From Marinobacterium sedimentorum (GTDB lineage: Bacteria; Pseudomonadota; Gammaproteobacteria; Pseudomonadales; Balneatricaceae), in contig NZ_JALDYX010000002.1 in assembly GCF_024267675.1 (NCBI RefSeq), positions 124,001 through 188,000 of the forward strand: a DNA stretch of 64,000 nucleotides, written 5' to 3'. The translations under genes and the position numbers were made by a program. Positions 26,350 through 34,818 of the stretch are shown here, one piece after another (position 1 is the stretch's first letter; each line of letters opens with the position of its first letter). Below the pieces are notes generated by a model, which was given only the letters and a program-made list of their open reading frames with translations, was not told where the DNA came from and ran no database searches.

Positions 26350-26427
26350 ATGGATTCGGTCTGTCTCATCGATACCGGATACGACGCTGTTGTTGGAATG
26401 CAGATCGATCCCGGCATACAGTTTCAT
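26350..26427 (-). mobile_element. IS110-family transposase N-terminal fragment
   Basis: The minus strand reads MKLYAGIDLHSNNSVVSGID then ETDRI, the DEDD-type N-terminus of IS110/IS1111 transposases, with its ATG intact at 26427. Homology is lost after about 26 codons, where the saccharopine dehydrogenase relic abuts. The rest of the IS is absent. Confidence 0.75.
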
Positions 26428-26600
26428 TGGTCGGCTCCTCTTAGTGGCTGTTCGTCGATGTTGTCTCTCAACGATACGGCCGCTGGGGGGAGTCGGCTAA
26501 TGGGTGACTCTGCAGATGACCCCGCAGGTGCCTAGTCGGGCGCGGTACACGTCGTCTGGGACTTGTCGTCTACCGGGTTGGCTACAGTGGTTGGTTTGGC

Positions 26601-26625
26601 GACAGGGCAAGGGAATCGCCCTGTC
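26601..26625. terminator. Hairpin after fdhA
   Basis: GACAGGGC / GCCCTGTC, 8-bp perfect stem with a nine-base loop, starting 13 bases after the fdhA stop codon. No T tract on the minus strand, so termination is only possible, not shown. Confidence 0.4.
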
Positions 26626-26637
26626 GCGCCAGTGGCG

Positions 26638-27837
26638 TCAGGCCGCGACGGTTCCGTGCGGGTCCATGACGAATTTCTTCGCCGCACCGTGGTCGAAGTC
26701 GGCGTAACCCTGCGGTGCCTGGTCCAGAGTGATTAGCTGGACGTTGACTGCGTCGGCAATCTTGACCTTCTCGAACAGGATCGCCTGCATCAGTTGGCGA
26801 TGGTACTTCATTACCGGGCACTGGCCGGTGTGGAAGCTGTGGGACTTGGCCCAGCCGAGGCCGAAGCGCATGCTCAGTGCCCCATGCCTGGCGGCGTCGT
26901 CCGCGGCACCGGGATCTTCGGTCACGTACAGGCCTGGAATGCCGATCTGACCGCCGGCGCGGGTCAGATTCATGGCTGAGTTCAGCACCGTGGCCGGCGC
27001 TTCCTTGCCGTGATTGCTGCCGCAGGCGTGGGCTTCGAAACCGACGCAGTCGACGAAGGCGTCGACTTCGCGCTCGCCGAGGATCGCCTCGATCTTGTCG
27101 GCCATTTCACCTTCCTGAGTCAGGTCGATGGTTTCGCAGCCGAAGCTGCGAGCCTGAGCCAGACGGTCTTCGATCATGTCTCCGACGATGACACAGGCCG
27201 CACCGAGCAGCTGGGCGGACACGGCCGCGGCCAGGCCGACGGGGCCGGCACCGGCGATATAGACGGTGGAACCCGGGCCAACGCCGGCGGTAACACAGCC
27301 GTGGAAGCCGGTCGGGAAAATGTCGGACAGCAGCGTCAGGTCCTGGATTTTTTCCATTGCCTGGTCGGCATCGGGGAACTTCAGGAGGTTGAAATCGGCG
27401 TAGGGCACCATGACGTATTCGGTCTGGCCGCCGACCCAGCCACCCATGTCGACATAGCCGTAAGCGGCACCCGGGCGCGCCGGGTTGACGTTCAGGCAGA
27501 TGCCGGTACGGCCTTCTTTGCAGTTGCGGCAGCGGCCGCAGGCAATGTTAAACGGTACCGATACCAGGTCACCGGGTTTGATGAATTCAACATCGTGGCC
27601 GGCCTCAATAACGATGCCGGTGATTTCGTGGCCCAGCACCAGGCCGGGCTGTGCGGTGGTACGGCCGCGCACCATGTGCTGGTCGCTGCCGCAGATGTTG
27701 GTGGTAACGACTTTCAGGATGACGCCGTGACCGCATTTGCGTTTGCCGATGGCGAGTTTCGGATAGGGGATGGATTCGACAGCGACTTTCCCCGGGCCCT
27801 TGTAGACGACCCCGCGGTTTTCTGTGGACGCACTCAT
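26638..27837 (-). CDS. fdhA: Glutathione-independent formaldehyde dehydrogenase FdhA
   Basis: 399 residues, zinc-containing medium-chain dehydrogenase. NICGSDQHMVRGRT and LGHEITG carry the catalytic-zinc ligands, CGRCRNCKEGRTGIC the four structural-zinc cysteines, and GAGPVGLAAAV the NAD-binding loop. Length and sequence match the Pseudomonas putida enzyme, which oxidises formaldehyde to formate with tightly bound NAD. AAAAAGGAG lies before the ATG. It sits between decayed genes, so its original operon partners appear lost. Confidence 0.92.
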   Translation of the reverse strand: MSASTENRGVVYKGPGKVAVESIPYPKLAIGKRKCGHGVILKVVTTNICGSDQHMVRGRTTAQPGLVLGHEITGIVIEAGHDVEFIKPGDLVSVPFNIACGRCRNCKEGRTGICLNVNPARPGAAYGYVDMGGWVGGQTEYVMVPYADFNLLKFPDADQAMEKIQDLTLLSDIFPTGFHGCVTAGVGPGSTVYIAGAGPVGLAAAVSAQLLGAACVIVGDMIEDRLAQARSFGCETIDLTQEGEMADKIEAILGEREVDAFVDCVGFEAHACGSNHGKEAPATVLNSAMNLTRAGGQIGIPGLYVTEDPGAADDAARHGALSMRFGLGWAKSHSFHTGQCPVMKYHRQLMQAILFEKVKIADAVNVQLITLDQAPQGYADFDHGAAKKFVMDPHGTVAA

Positions 27838-27894
27838 GTTGTTCTCCTTTTTGTAATTATGGAGGAGGGGCTAGACCGTCGGCGCGTTCGCGCC

Positions 27895-28502
27895 CTACGG
27901 CACAGCGCCATCTTGCAGCGCAAGCAGGCCGATGCCGGTACCCACCACCGCAACGCGCAGGTGTTGCACAAAAGATGCGACGGCGCGGTGGATCGCCTGT
28001 TCGAGCTTGTAATTGCGCCTGCCGCTGTGCATGGGATGCTGGATTACGTTGACCAGCAGCGCTACCACCTGGACCGGCCAGCTGTCATCAGCTTATGACC
28101 AGAGCAGTGACACCGGGGTCAGGAAACCTTAGTTCAGGTCCATTTCCTGGCACAGCGTGAGGTTGAATTCGTCAGTGACCGGTGAATTGGCGAGGTGCTT
28201 GGATAATTCGGAGTTGCCCGGGAAATCGGGCAGGGGCCTTTTGCCTAGCCCTCGTCCGCAACGCGGTACTGCTCGACACTCGGCGCGAAGCTCGGGAAAC
28301 GGTCGAGTAAATACTCGGTGCCGTGGTCATTGTAGACCAGGATGACGACGACTGCCCTGACCTCTTCAGCAAGCCAGCGCTTGACCGCCTCCTAGCCTTC
28401 GAAACGCTCTTGCCAGGCGCGATCCGCCTGTTTTTGCGGCTCTTGGATCCGGCCGATGGAGGGTAGGTGGGAGGCGCCCATACCGGCGACTATCTTGGCC
28501 AT
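27895..28502 (-). pseudogene. LigB-type extradiol dioxygenase pseudogene (gallate/protocatechuate 4,5-dioxygenase family)
   Basis: Starts MAKIVAGMGASHLPSIG at 28502, continues to a TAG in place of the residue after RFEG, then KRWLAEEVRAVVVILVYNDH, a second TAG, a frameshift to PLPDFPGNSELSKHLANSPV, a stop after EMDLN, then SWPVQVVALLVNVIQHPMHS and VAVVGTG. These are successive conserved blocks of the catalytic subunit of class III ring-cleaving dioxygenases, including the GASH and YNDH metal motifs. At least four lesions and a missing C-terminus make it nonfunctional. It lies 57 bases upstream of fdhA on the same strand. Confidence 0.87.
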
Positions 28503-28579
28503 CAGGTAGCTTCTGGAACCTTACGGGGTTTCATGAAGCCCTCAAAGCTCTTGTCTGCCATCTGGGCGCCGATAGGATG

Positions 28580-28604
28580 TTTGGGGTAAGAGTAAAAATA
28601 GCCC
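28580..28604 (+). repeat. 25-bp direct repeat (TTTGGGGTAAGAG tag), right copy
   Basis: Second copy of 24200-24224, in the same orientation, next to the DUF2269-like fragment. Confidence 0.75.
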
Positions 28605-28627
28605 TTCTGTATATCGACAGAGGACAA

Positions 28628-28858
28628 GTGCTTAAACTGCGACCGTACCCGTTTATCAAGGATGATATTTGGCACGATTATCTCGATTATGTTTTCCCGG
28701 CCTACAGGCGGCTGATGAAAAGCTGGATTGTGCCAGGCGTTCCGGCATTCCTGGCGATTGTCTTGATAATCTATCTGATGGTCACCAAGGCGGGTATCGC
28801 TGATCCAGTATTTGCCCAAAACGCTGAGCGATTATTGGGAACATTGGCGCGAATGTGA
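28628..28858 (+). pseudogene. C-terminal fragment resembling DUF2269 membrane proteins
   Basis: A 76-codon frame containing FPAYRRLMKSWIVPGVPAFL and then AIVLIIYLMVTKAG. That arrangement (YRR, a W, GxPAF, LMV-K) resembles the C-terminal helix region of DUF2269 proteins. The upstream helices are missing and the 25-bp repeat abuts it, so I treat it as a truncated gene. The family call is tentative. Confidence 0.45.
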
Positions 28859-28968
28859 ACACAAAAAGGTTCAGCGCTGGACCGGACAGTTAAAACGTCC
28901 ATAGAATCGGGCACGGCCTGTGCCCGCATGACTATCGTAATCTTGATAAGGATATAAAGGTGCCCGCT

Positions 28969-29442
28969 ATGAAAATCCGCCAGGCAACCGTCGAAGACGC
29001 GGGCCTGATACTCAGGTTCGTCAGGGAACTCGCTGCCTACGAAAAAGCCGAGCACGAAGTCGTTGCCACGGCGGCCGATATCGAAAGCTCGCTGTTTGGC
29101 CCAGGCTCGTCCGCCCAGGCGCTGATCTGCGAGCTGGACAACGAACCGATCGGCTATGCCGTGTACTTCTTCAACTACTCGACCTGGCTCGGCCGGCACG
29201 GACTCTACCTCGAGGATCTGTACCTGTCACCGGAGCACCGTGGCACCGGGGCCGGCAAGGCACTGCTGAAGCACCTGGCGCAGGTGGCGGTGGCGAAGGG
29301 CTGCGGCCGCTTCGAATGGAGCGTGCTGGACTGGAACGAACCGGCCATACGCTTCTACCAGTCGATCGGTGCCAGGCCGCAGGATGAATGGGTGGGGTAT
29401 CGGCTGTCAGGAGACGCGCTCGAAGCCTTCGCAAACAGTTAG
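28969..29442 (+). CDS. GNAT-family N-acetyltransferase
   Basis: 157 residues, single GNAT fold. YLEDLYLSPEHRGTGAGKAL is motif A, binding acetyl-CoA; EWSVLDWNEPAIRFYQSIGA is motif B. Similar to the spermidine/diamine-type acetyltransferases widespread in proteobacteria; substrate unknown. ATG at 28969 preceded by AAAGG. It marks the return of ordinary coding sequence after the decayed block. Confidence 0.9.
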   Translation: MKIRQATVEDAGLILRFVRELAAYEKAEHEVVATAADIESSLFGPGSSAQALICELDNEPIGYAVYFFNYSTWLGRHGLYLEDLYLSPEHRGTGAGKALLKHLAQVAVAKGCGRFEWSVLDWNEPAIRFYQSIGARPQDEWVGYRLSGDALEAFANS

Positions 29443-29484
29443 TGTAATGATCCCAACTGGTTCAACTGTGGTAGCGTCCTTTCA

Positions 29485-30183
29485 ATGTCACGTACCGAAC
29501 GTCTTTTCGACATCCTGCAGATTCTGCGTCGTCACCGCCGGCCGGTGAGCGGCGCCCTGTTGGCGGAGGAAACCGGGGTATCCCTGCGTACGCTTTATCG
29601 GGATATCGCCACGCTCCAGTCGATGGGGGCACAGATCGATGGCGAGCCCGGGCTCGGCTATGTGCTGAAACCGGGTTTTCTGTTACCACCGCTGATGTTC
29701 TCGCACCAGGAAATCGAGGCGCTGGCGCTCGGGCTCAAATGGGTCGGGCAGCGCACCGACGGTGAAATGGGGCAGGCGGCGCGGGAGGCCATGGCCAAAC
29801 TCGGGGCGGTACTGCCGCCGGAGCTGCGCCAGCGCTTCGAGGATGATGCCCTGGTGATCGTCCCCCACCGGCAGCCGCCGCAGCGGGAAGACCTGCCGCT
29901 GATCCGTCAGGCGCTGAACGAGGAGCGCAAGCTGTCCCTTGATTATGCCGACCAGCAAGGGGCTAGGACCGAGCGGGTGGTCTGGCCGGTGACGGTTGGT
30001 TTCTTCGATAGCACCCAGGTGCTGGCGGCCTGGTGCGAGTTGCGCAATGATTACCGCCACTTTCGTGTCGACCGCATCCTGGAGGCCCGGGTGCTTTGCG
30101 AAAGGACGCCCAGGCGCCGTCATCAGATGATGAAGGAATGGCGCCAAACACTGCTGACAAAAACTGACAGTGGTACGGGGTAA
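29485..30183 (+). CDS. YafY/WYL-type transcriptional regulator
   Basis: 232 residues: HTH_11 domain at 1-60 (SGALLAEETGVSLRTLYRDI) and a WYL-like sensor domain at about 135-210, here with LDYADQQG in place of the strict WYL core. Such regulators respond to small ligands or nucleic acids. It lies 36 bases upstream of a GST gene in the same direction, so the pair is probably one transcription unit. Confidence 0.87.
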   Translation: MSRTERLFDILQILRRHRRPVSGALLAEETGVSLRTLYRDIATLQSMGAQIDGEPGLGYVLKPGFLLPPLMFSHQEIEALALGLKWVGQRTDGEMGQAAREAMAKLGAVLPPELRQRFEDDALVIVPHRQPPQREDLPLIRQALNEERKLSLDYADQQGARTERVVWPVTVGFFDSTQVLAAWCELRNDYRHFRVDRILEARVLCERTPRRRHQMMKEWRQTLLTKTDSGTG

Positions 30184-30219
30184 AGTCGCCTCACACCCAC
30201 CAAGTGGAAGGAGACCACC

Positions 30220-30855
30220 ATGACCCAGGAATTGATTTTCTTCACCAACCCCCAGTCCCGTGGCGCCATCGTGCACTGGATGCTCGAGGAAGTCGGCCAG
30301 CCGTATACAGTGCGGGTACTGGAGTACGGTACCAGCATGAAAGCGCCCGAATACCTGGACATCAATCCCATGGGCAAGGTGCCCGCCATCCTGCACGGCG
30401 ATGTGGTCGTGACCGAGGCCGCCGCCATTTGCGCCTATCTGGCCGATGCGTTCCCCAAGGCGGGTCTGGCGCCGGCACTGGACGCGCGCGGCGACTATTA
30501 CCGCTGGCTGTTTTTCGCGGCCGCCTGCGGTGAACCGGCGATGTCGAACAAGGCCGCCGGATGGGATGTCGATAGCGCCGACGGGCAGCGGCAATTCGGC
30601 TACGGCTCGTTCGAGATGACCTACGATGCACTCGCGGGCTGGCTGGCCGGTCGATCCTATGTGGCCGGCGACCGCTTCAGCGCCGCCGACGTCTATGTGG
30701 CCTCGCTGCTCGATTTCGGCATGGCCTTCAACCTCATTGCGCGCAAGCCGGAATTCGAAGCCTACGTCGCGCCATTGCTGGAGCGTCCGGCCAAGAAACG
30801 TGCCGATGCGTTGATCCAGGAACTGATGGCAAAGGTCGCCCCTCAAGCCCTGTAA
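30220..30855 (+). CDS. Glutathione S-transferase family protein
   Basis: 211 residues: thioredoxin-like N-terminal domain (FFTNPQSRGAIVHWMLEEVG, then NPMGKVPAIL and VVTEAAAICAYLAD) and an all-helical C-terminal domain. Cytosolic glutathione conjugation or peroxide reduction is likely. GGAAGGAG precedes the ATG. Probable operon with the WYL regulator. Confidence 0.9.
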   Translation: MTQELIFFTNPQSRGAIVHWMLEEVGQPYTVRVLEYGTSMKAPEYLDINPMGKVPAILHGDVVVTEAAAICAYLADAFPKAGLAPALDARGDYYRWLFFAAACGEPAMSNKAAGWDVDSADGQRQFGYGSFEMTYDALAGWLAGRSYVAGDRFSAADVYVASLLDFGMAFNLIARKPEFEAYVAPLLERPAKKRADALIQELMAKVAPQAL

Positions 30856-30927
30856 CGATGCCGGGCCGCTGTCTCGGTGGCCCAATTCCCGAAGGTCTTG
30901 CCGAATCCGGGACAGACAAAATAGGGA

Positions 30928-31044
30928 TCACAAAATTGGGGTCAGACTCCAATTTTTCTTGTGAACTCGAATCTGGTCTTCGGTATCGAGGATGCAGACA
31001 TAAAGAACCCGGGCATGCAGATCGATACCGCAGTAATACTGAAA
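30928..31044 (-). mobile_element. Second IS110-family transposase N-terminal fragment
   Basis: The minus strand reads FQYYCGIDLHARVLYVCILD then TEDQIRVHKK, again the N-terminus of an IS110-type transposase but from a different subgroup than the one at 26.4 kb. It has no start codon and ends at a stop inside an inverted repeat (AAAATTGG...CCAATTTT with a GGGGTCAGA tag). Confidence 0.7.
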
Positions 31045-31095
31045 TTCCCGTTATTCAGAAGCGCAGGTTGTCTTTGCTCTGCAGCAGGCTGAATG

Positions 31096-31125
31096 CCACG
31101 CGGGGCCCTGTAAGGCCCCGCGTGG
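31096..31125. terminator. Strong hairpin beyond the second TRAP operon
   Basis: CCACGCGGGGCC / GGCCCCGCGTGG, perfect 12-bp stem with a six-base loop, 44 bases past the dctM stop (minus strand). No T tract on that strand; on the plus strand it is followed by a TGTTG microsatellite. Possible factor-assisted terminator. Confidence 0.5.
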
Positions 31126-31168
31126 TGTTGTGTGTTGTGTGTTGTGTGTTTGGGTTGGTGGATGCGGA

Positions 31169-32494
31169 TCAGGGCCCGTACAGCACTTCTGGAAGCCAGA
31201 GCGCTATTTGCGGAAAAGCCAGCAACAGGCCAAGACCCAGAATCTGCAGCAGAATGAAAGGGACTGCTGCTTTGTAGAGGTCATAGATTGTGACTTCAGG
31301 CGGCGCCACCGATCGCATATAGAACAGGTTGTAGCCAAAGGGCGGCGTGAGATAGGCGCACTGCATACTCACGATAAAGAGTACGGCAAACCAGATCGTA
31401 TCGAAGCCGAGTGTCTCGACAATCGGCACGAACAGGGGCACCGTGATAAACACGATGGCAAAGTCGTCGAGGAACATGCCGAGCACGAAGTAACAACACA
31501 GCATCATGATAATGACCCACATTGGCGAGAGGTCGGTATTCTCGACAATGTCCTGCAGCAGGAATCCGGCATCCAGGCCAATGTAAACCTTGCTGAAGAA
31601 GATGGCTGCCAGGGTGATCCAGATGAGCATGCCCATCAGGCGGGTAGTGCTCAGTAATACATCCCTGAGCATCGCAAATGTCAGCGTTCGGTATATGGCA
31701 GCACAGAGAATGGCGCCGGCTGCGCCTATCGCGGAGGCCTCGGACGGCGCCGTGATCCCCGAGATAATACAGCTCAGTACTGTGGTAATAAGTGCTCCTG
31801 GCAGTATCAGTGCTTTGAGTGACTTCAGCTTGCCGACCCAGTCGACCTGTTCTTCCTTGGGTACCGGGGGGGCCAGAGACGGGTTGATACGACTGCGGAT
31901 CAGCACATAGAGGATGTAGATGCCCGCGAGCATAAGACCCGGCATCAGCCCGGCAGCAAACAGTTTGCCGACGGACTCCCTGGCCAGGAACGCGTAGAGG
32001 ATCATCAGCACGCTGGGGGGAATTAGAAACCCGAGAGCCCCCCCGGCCATAATAGTGCCCGTGACCAGTTTCTTGTCATAGCCACGCTTCAGCATGGCGG
32101 GTAGGGCGATGACGCCCAGGCTGACCGTTGCGGCGCCTGAAACGCCCGCCATGGCGGCGATCAGTGCGCAGATAATGACGGTACCGATGCCCAGCCCGCC
32201 CGGGATATGCCCCATCAGTTTGTTCATCATCTCGAACAGGTCGTCGGTGATGCCTGATCGTTCCAGCATCAGCCCCATGAAAATAAACATCGGCAGGGCA
32301 ACGAGCAGAAAGTTGTCCATAGCCGCAAAAGAGCTGATGGCCAGCAGTTCCAGAGAGCCCGGTCCCCAGAGGGAAAAGGCGAATACGATACCAACGCTGA
32401 GCAGCGACCAGGCTAGTGGAGCGCCCAACATCAGCATCACGAACATGGCTCCGAACATGCCTATCGTAATGAGTAGCGGATCAAGTTCTGACAC
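31169..32494 (-). CDS. TRAP transporter large permease DctM (second set)
   Basis: 441 residues, about 12 helices, with GFLIPPSVLMILYAFLARES and YLTPPFGYNLFY loops. Begins with GTG at 32494 after AAAGGAA. It completes a dctP-dctQ-dctM operon read leftward. Its closest visible relatives by motif are the permeases that move larger mono- or dicarboxylates; the ligand is unknown. Confidence 0.9.
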   Translation of the reverse strand: MSELDPLLITIGMFGAMFVMLMLGAPLAWSLLSVGIVFAFSLWGPGSLELLAISSFAAMDNFLLVALPMFIFMGLMLERSGITDDLFEMMNKLMGHIPGGLGIGTVIICALIAAMAGVSGAATVSLGVIALPAMLKRGYDKKLVTGTIMAGGALGFLIPPSVLMILYAFLARESVGKLFAAGLMPGLMLAGIYILYVLIRSRINPSLAPPVPKEEQVDWVGKLKSLKALILPGALITTVLSCIISGITAPSEASAIGAAGAILCAAIYRTLTFAMLRDVLLSTTRLMGMLIWITLAAIFFSKVYIGLDAGFLLQDIVENTDLSPMWVIIMMLCCYFVLGMFLDDFAIVFITVPLFVPIVETLGFDTIWFAVLFIVSMQCAYLTPPFGYNLFYMRSVAPPEVTIYDLYKAAVPFILLQILGLGLLLAFPQIALWLPEVLYGP

Positions 32495-32547
32495 CTTGAA
32501 TTCCTTTGAATGTCTTGGTGATAGGGTGCTTTACGACTTTGCGAGCT

Positions 32548-33084
32548 TTATATCGCGTCGCTGGAGTCGTCAGTGGGTACAAGATTAAAGGCCATCTGGA
32601 TGTCTCTGATCCAGTTTGCCAAGCCCTGCAACCAGACCAGGCCGACCCCCAGGGGCAGCATGGTTTTGAACGGATAGACGGGCGGCCCCCAGGTGCTCTT
32701 GGACGACATTTCGTTGTTTTGCCAGGATTCGAGAGCAAACTCGAAGGCTGCGTAAAAGAAGACCGCGAAGACCACGAGAATAATAAACCCGGTTATGACA
32801 TCCAGAATCGCACGGCCGCGCTTGGAAAACAGGTGATAAACGACTTCGCTGCGCACATGGGCCTGATGTCGGTGAGTATAGGCGCCGGCCAGTATGCAAA
32901 AAGTGCCATACAGCATGGTGGTGGTTTCGTGAGCCCAGGAGGTCGGGCTGAGGAAGAAATAGCGGGCCGCGATTTCGTAGAGCAGGACGCCAATCATGAC
33001 AAGGCACATCCAGGAGACGGCCTTGCCAATGAATTCGGATATCCCGTCAACTGTATCGAGAAATCGAGATATCCCTTTCATCAA
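32548..33084 (-). CDS. TRAP transporter small permease DctQ (second set)
   Basis: 178 residues, four helices, with ARYFFLSPTSWAHETTTMLY as the DctQ hallmark. Starts in an ATGA overlap with the end of dctP; a 53-base gap to dctM follows. Confidence 0.9.
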   Translation of the reverse strand: MMKGISRFLDTVDGISEFIGKAVSWMCLVMIGVLLYEIAARYFFLSPTSWAHETTTMLYGTFCILAGAYTHRHQAHVRSEVVYHLFSKRGRAILDVITGFIILVVFAVFFYAAFEFALESWQNNEMSSKSTWGPPVYPFKTMLPLGVGLVWLQGLANWIRDIQMAFNLVPTDDSSDAI

Positions 33085-34091
33085 GCTCTCCCGGTTGCCT
33101 TGGCGGCTGCCTTTAGAATATCGATGGCCTTCTTGTTACGTTCGGACTTGGCGGCTTCCTCTTCCCAGATGACCTCTGCCGCTTTGCGCAGGCGGGCTGA
33201 GTCCTCCGGTGGCAGGGCACTCATAACGAAGTGGCCAGTGGCAGAGGCATCAATGGAGCCGCTGACCATCCAGGTGTGCATCTTGGTTGCGTGCTTGGCA
33301 AATGCCAGTTCGATGCACTTGCGCTGCTCGTCGGTGAGGGACTTCCACTTGTCCATGTTCACCAGAATCTCGTCTGTATAGCCGGGGCTGACCATGTTCA
33401 GCGAGGTATAGTACTTGGCTGCTTCGTAAAGCTTCATCGACAGGTATTCGTTAGTGCCAGCGTAAATGACGCCATCAATGGTGCCGGTGCTAAGACCGAC
33501 ATAAAGCTCGGATCCGGGCAGGAATACGGTCGGGATCTCGAACTGCTGAAGAATCTTCGAGATACTGGGGGTGGCACGTATTTTCATCTGCTTCAGGTCT
33601 TCCAGGTTGTTCACCGGTTCCTTGGTCAGCAGGTCGAAGGGGCCACCCATGATTGGGCCCAGGTAATGAACATTGTGTTCGGCGTAGGACTCGCGAATCA
33701 GGTCACTCAGGCCCTTGGTATCCATGATGTACATGGCTTCGTCGTAGTTGGTCCAGGCGGCAGGAAGACCGGCTTCGATGGATGCAATATCGAGCTGCCC
33801 CGGCCAGTAACCGGCGTAGCCCTGGCACATGTCGATGGTGCCTTTGCTGACCGCCTGGAACATCTCCGCATCGGGTACCAGGGAGCTGCCTGTGTAGCGA
33901 CGTACCTTGAGCTCCTCATTGGATGCGATTTTCACATCATCGGTAAACGCATCGAAAATATCGTTGGCTTCCTTGCCCCAGTAAGTCTGCATGCGCAGGG
34001 TCGTTGCAGCATTGGCTGAGGTGGCGCCGATTGCCAATGGAGCAGCGACGAGTCCGGCGGCGGCAGTTTTGATCAAATCGCGTCGTTTCAT
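33081..34091 (-). CDS. TRAP substrate-binding protein DctP with Tat-like signal (second set)
   Basis: 336 residues. The N-terminus MKRRDLIKTAAAGLVAAPLA is a twin-arginine-like signal with cleavage near ANAATT; TakP-type binding proteins often carry one. The fold includes TYWGKEANDIFDAF and MKIRATPSISKILQQF, the latter with the Arg that pairs with the ligand carboxylate. The operon stands alone between an IS110 scrap and a sheath relic, so no enzyme suggests its substrate; an alpha-keto acid or similar carboxylate is inference. Confidence 0.88.
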   Translation of the reverse strand: MKRRDLIKTAAAGLVAAPLAIGATSANAATTLRMQTYWGKEANDIFDAFTDDVKIASNEELKVRRYTGSSLVPDAEMFQAVSKGTIDMCQGYAGYWPGQLDIASIEAGLPAAWTNYDEAMYIMDTKGLSDLIRESYAEHNVHYLGPIMGGPFDLLTKEPVNNLEDLKQMKIRATPSISKILQQFEIPTVFLPGSELYVGLSTGTIDGVIYAGTNEYLSMKLYEAAKYYTSLNMVSPGYTDEILVNMDKWKSLTDEQRKCIELAFAKHATKMHTWMVSGSIDASATGHFVMSALPPEDSARLRKAAEVIWEEEAAKSERNKKAIDILKAAAKATGRA

Positions 34092-34594
34092 GTCTCGGAG
34101 ATTCCCTGTTGATTATTCTTGCTGGATCAGTAACTCATTACTATCAGGCTACTCGCTATGCGATATGCTTATATGCGACCTGGGGATGCATTTTTGCGTC
34201 CGATGGCGGCTGACTGTTAAAAAATAGGTTCTTTTGGCTAAAATACCAGCCTGATGTCGGGTAATTACTGTTTTTACAGCTTATTGCAAGGCGCTTTTTC
34301 AGGCTCAGACTCTTCCTGATACGCAGGATATATGACGCTGTGGTTCTGTGGGGGCATGACCTGTTTGTAGCTACGTTCAGCTAGTGCAACCAGGGGCGGT
34401 TCGTTCGCCCGACGTATTCCATCGTCTGTCTCTGCCCCAACGCAATACGAGCCGGGTGCCAGGTACCTTGGAAGTGGCGGGGCTGCAGCGGAGTCCGCGG
34501 ACTTATAGCTATTTCCCCGATCCGATTTGATGTCGCAGGATGGCTCGAGTTGTTGTACCTGCGTTGGGCGAGGCTCACGGGGGCGGGGGCAGAT

Positions 34595-34699
34595 ATCCGT
34601 AACGGCATTATGACGGTGACGATTAAGGTCGCGGTTATTCGCCCGGCTGAATATTTTGTCATCAGCTTTCAACAGGACATGGTGGACAATGTTTCCCGG
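34595..34699 (+). pseudogene. Relic of a second sheath protein C-terminus
   Basis: Reads NGIMTVTIKVAVIRPAEYFV then ISFQQDMVDNVSR, matching the last 35 residues of the sheath at 22513-24102. Nucleotide identity extends to 34780 (see the 180-bp repeat). There is CAG where copy 1 has its TAG stop. The preceding codons are unrelated to sheath, so the rest of the gene is gone. Confidence 0.85.
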
Positions 34700-34780
34700 C
34701 AGCAACGCATAAGGCTCATGGGTGAGCCTGTGACGCGCCCGTGCCCCCAAGTGCGCCCGTTTTGCGGGTCAGACGGACAG
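34601..34780 (+). repeat. 180-bp direct repeat, copy 2
   Basis: Gap-free partner of 24001-24180. The two copies enclose 10.4 kb of unrelated genes. Confidence 0.9.
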
Positions 34781-34818
34781 CCAGGTAATGAAGGTCATAA
34801 ATAGTTGCAGGAAACCAT

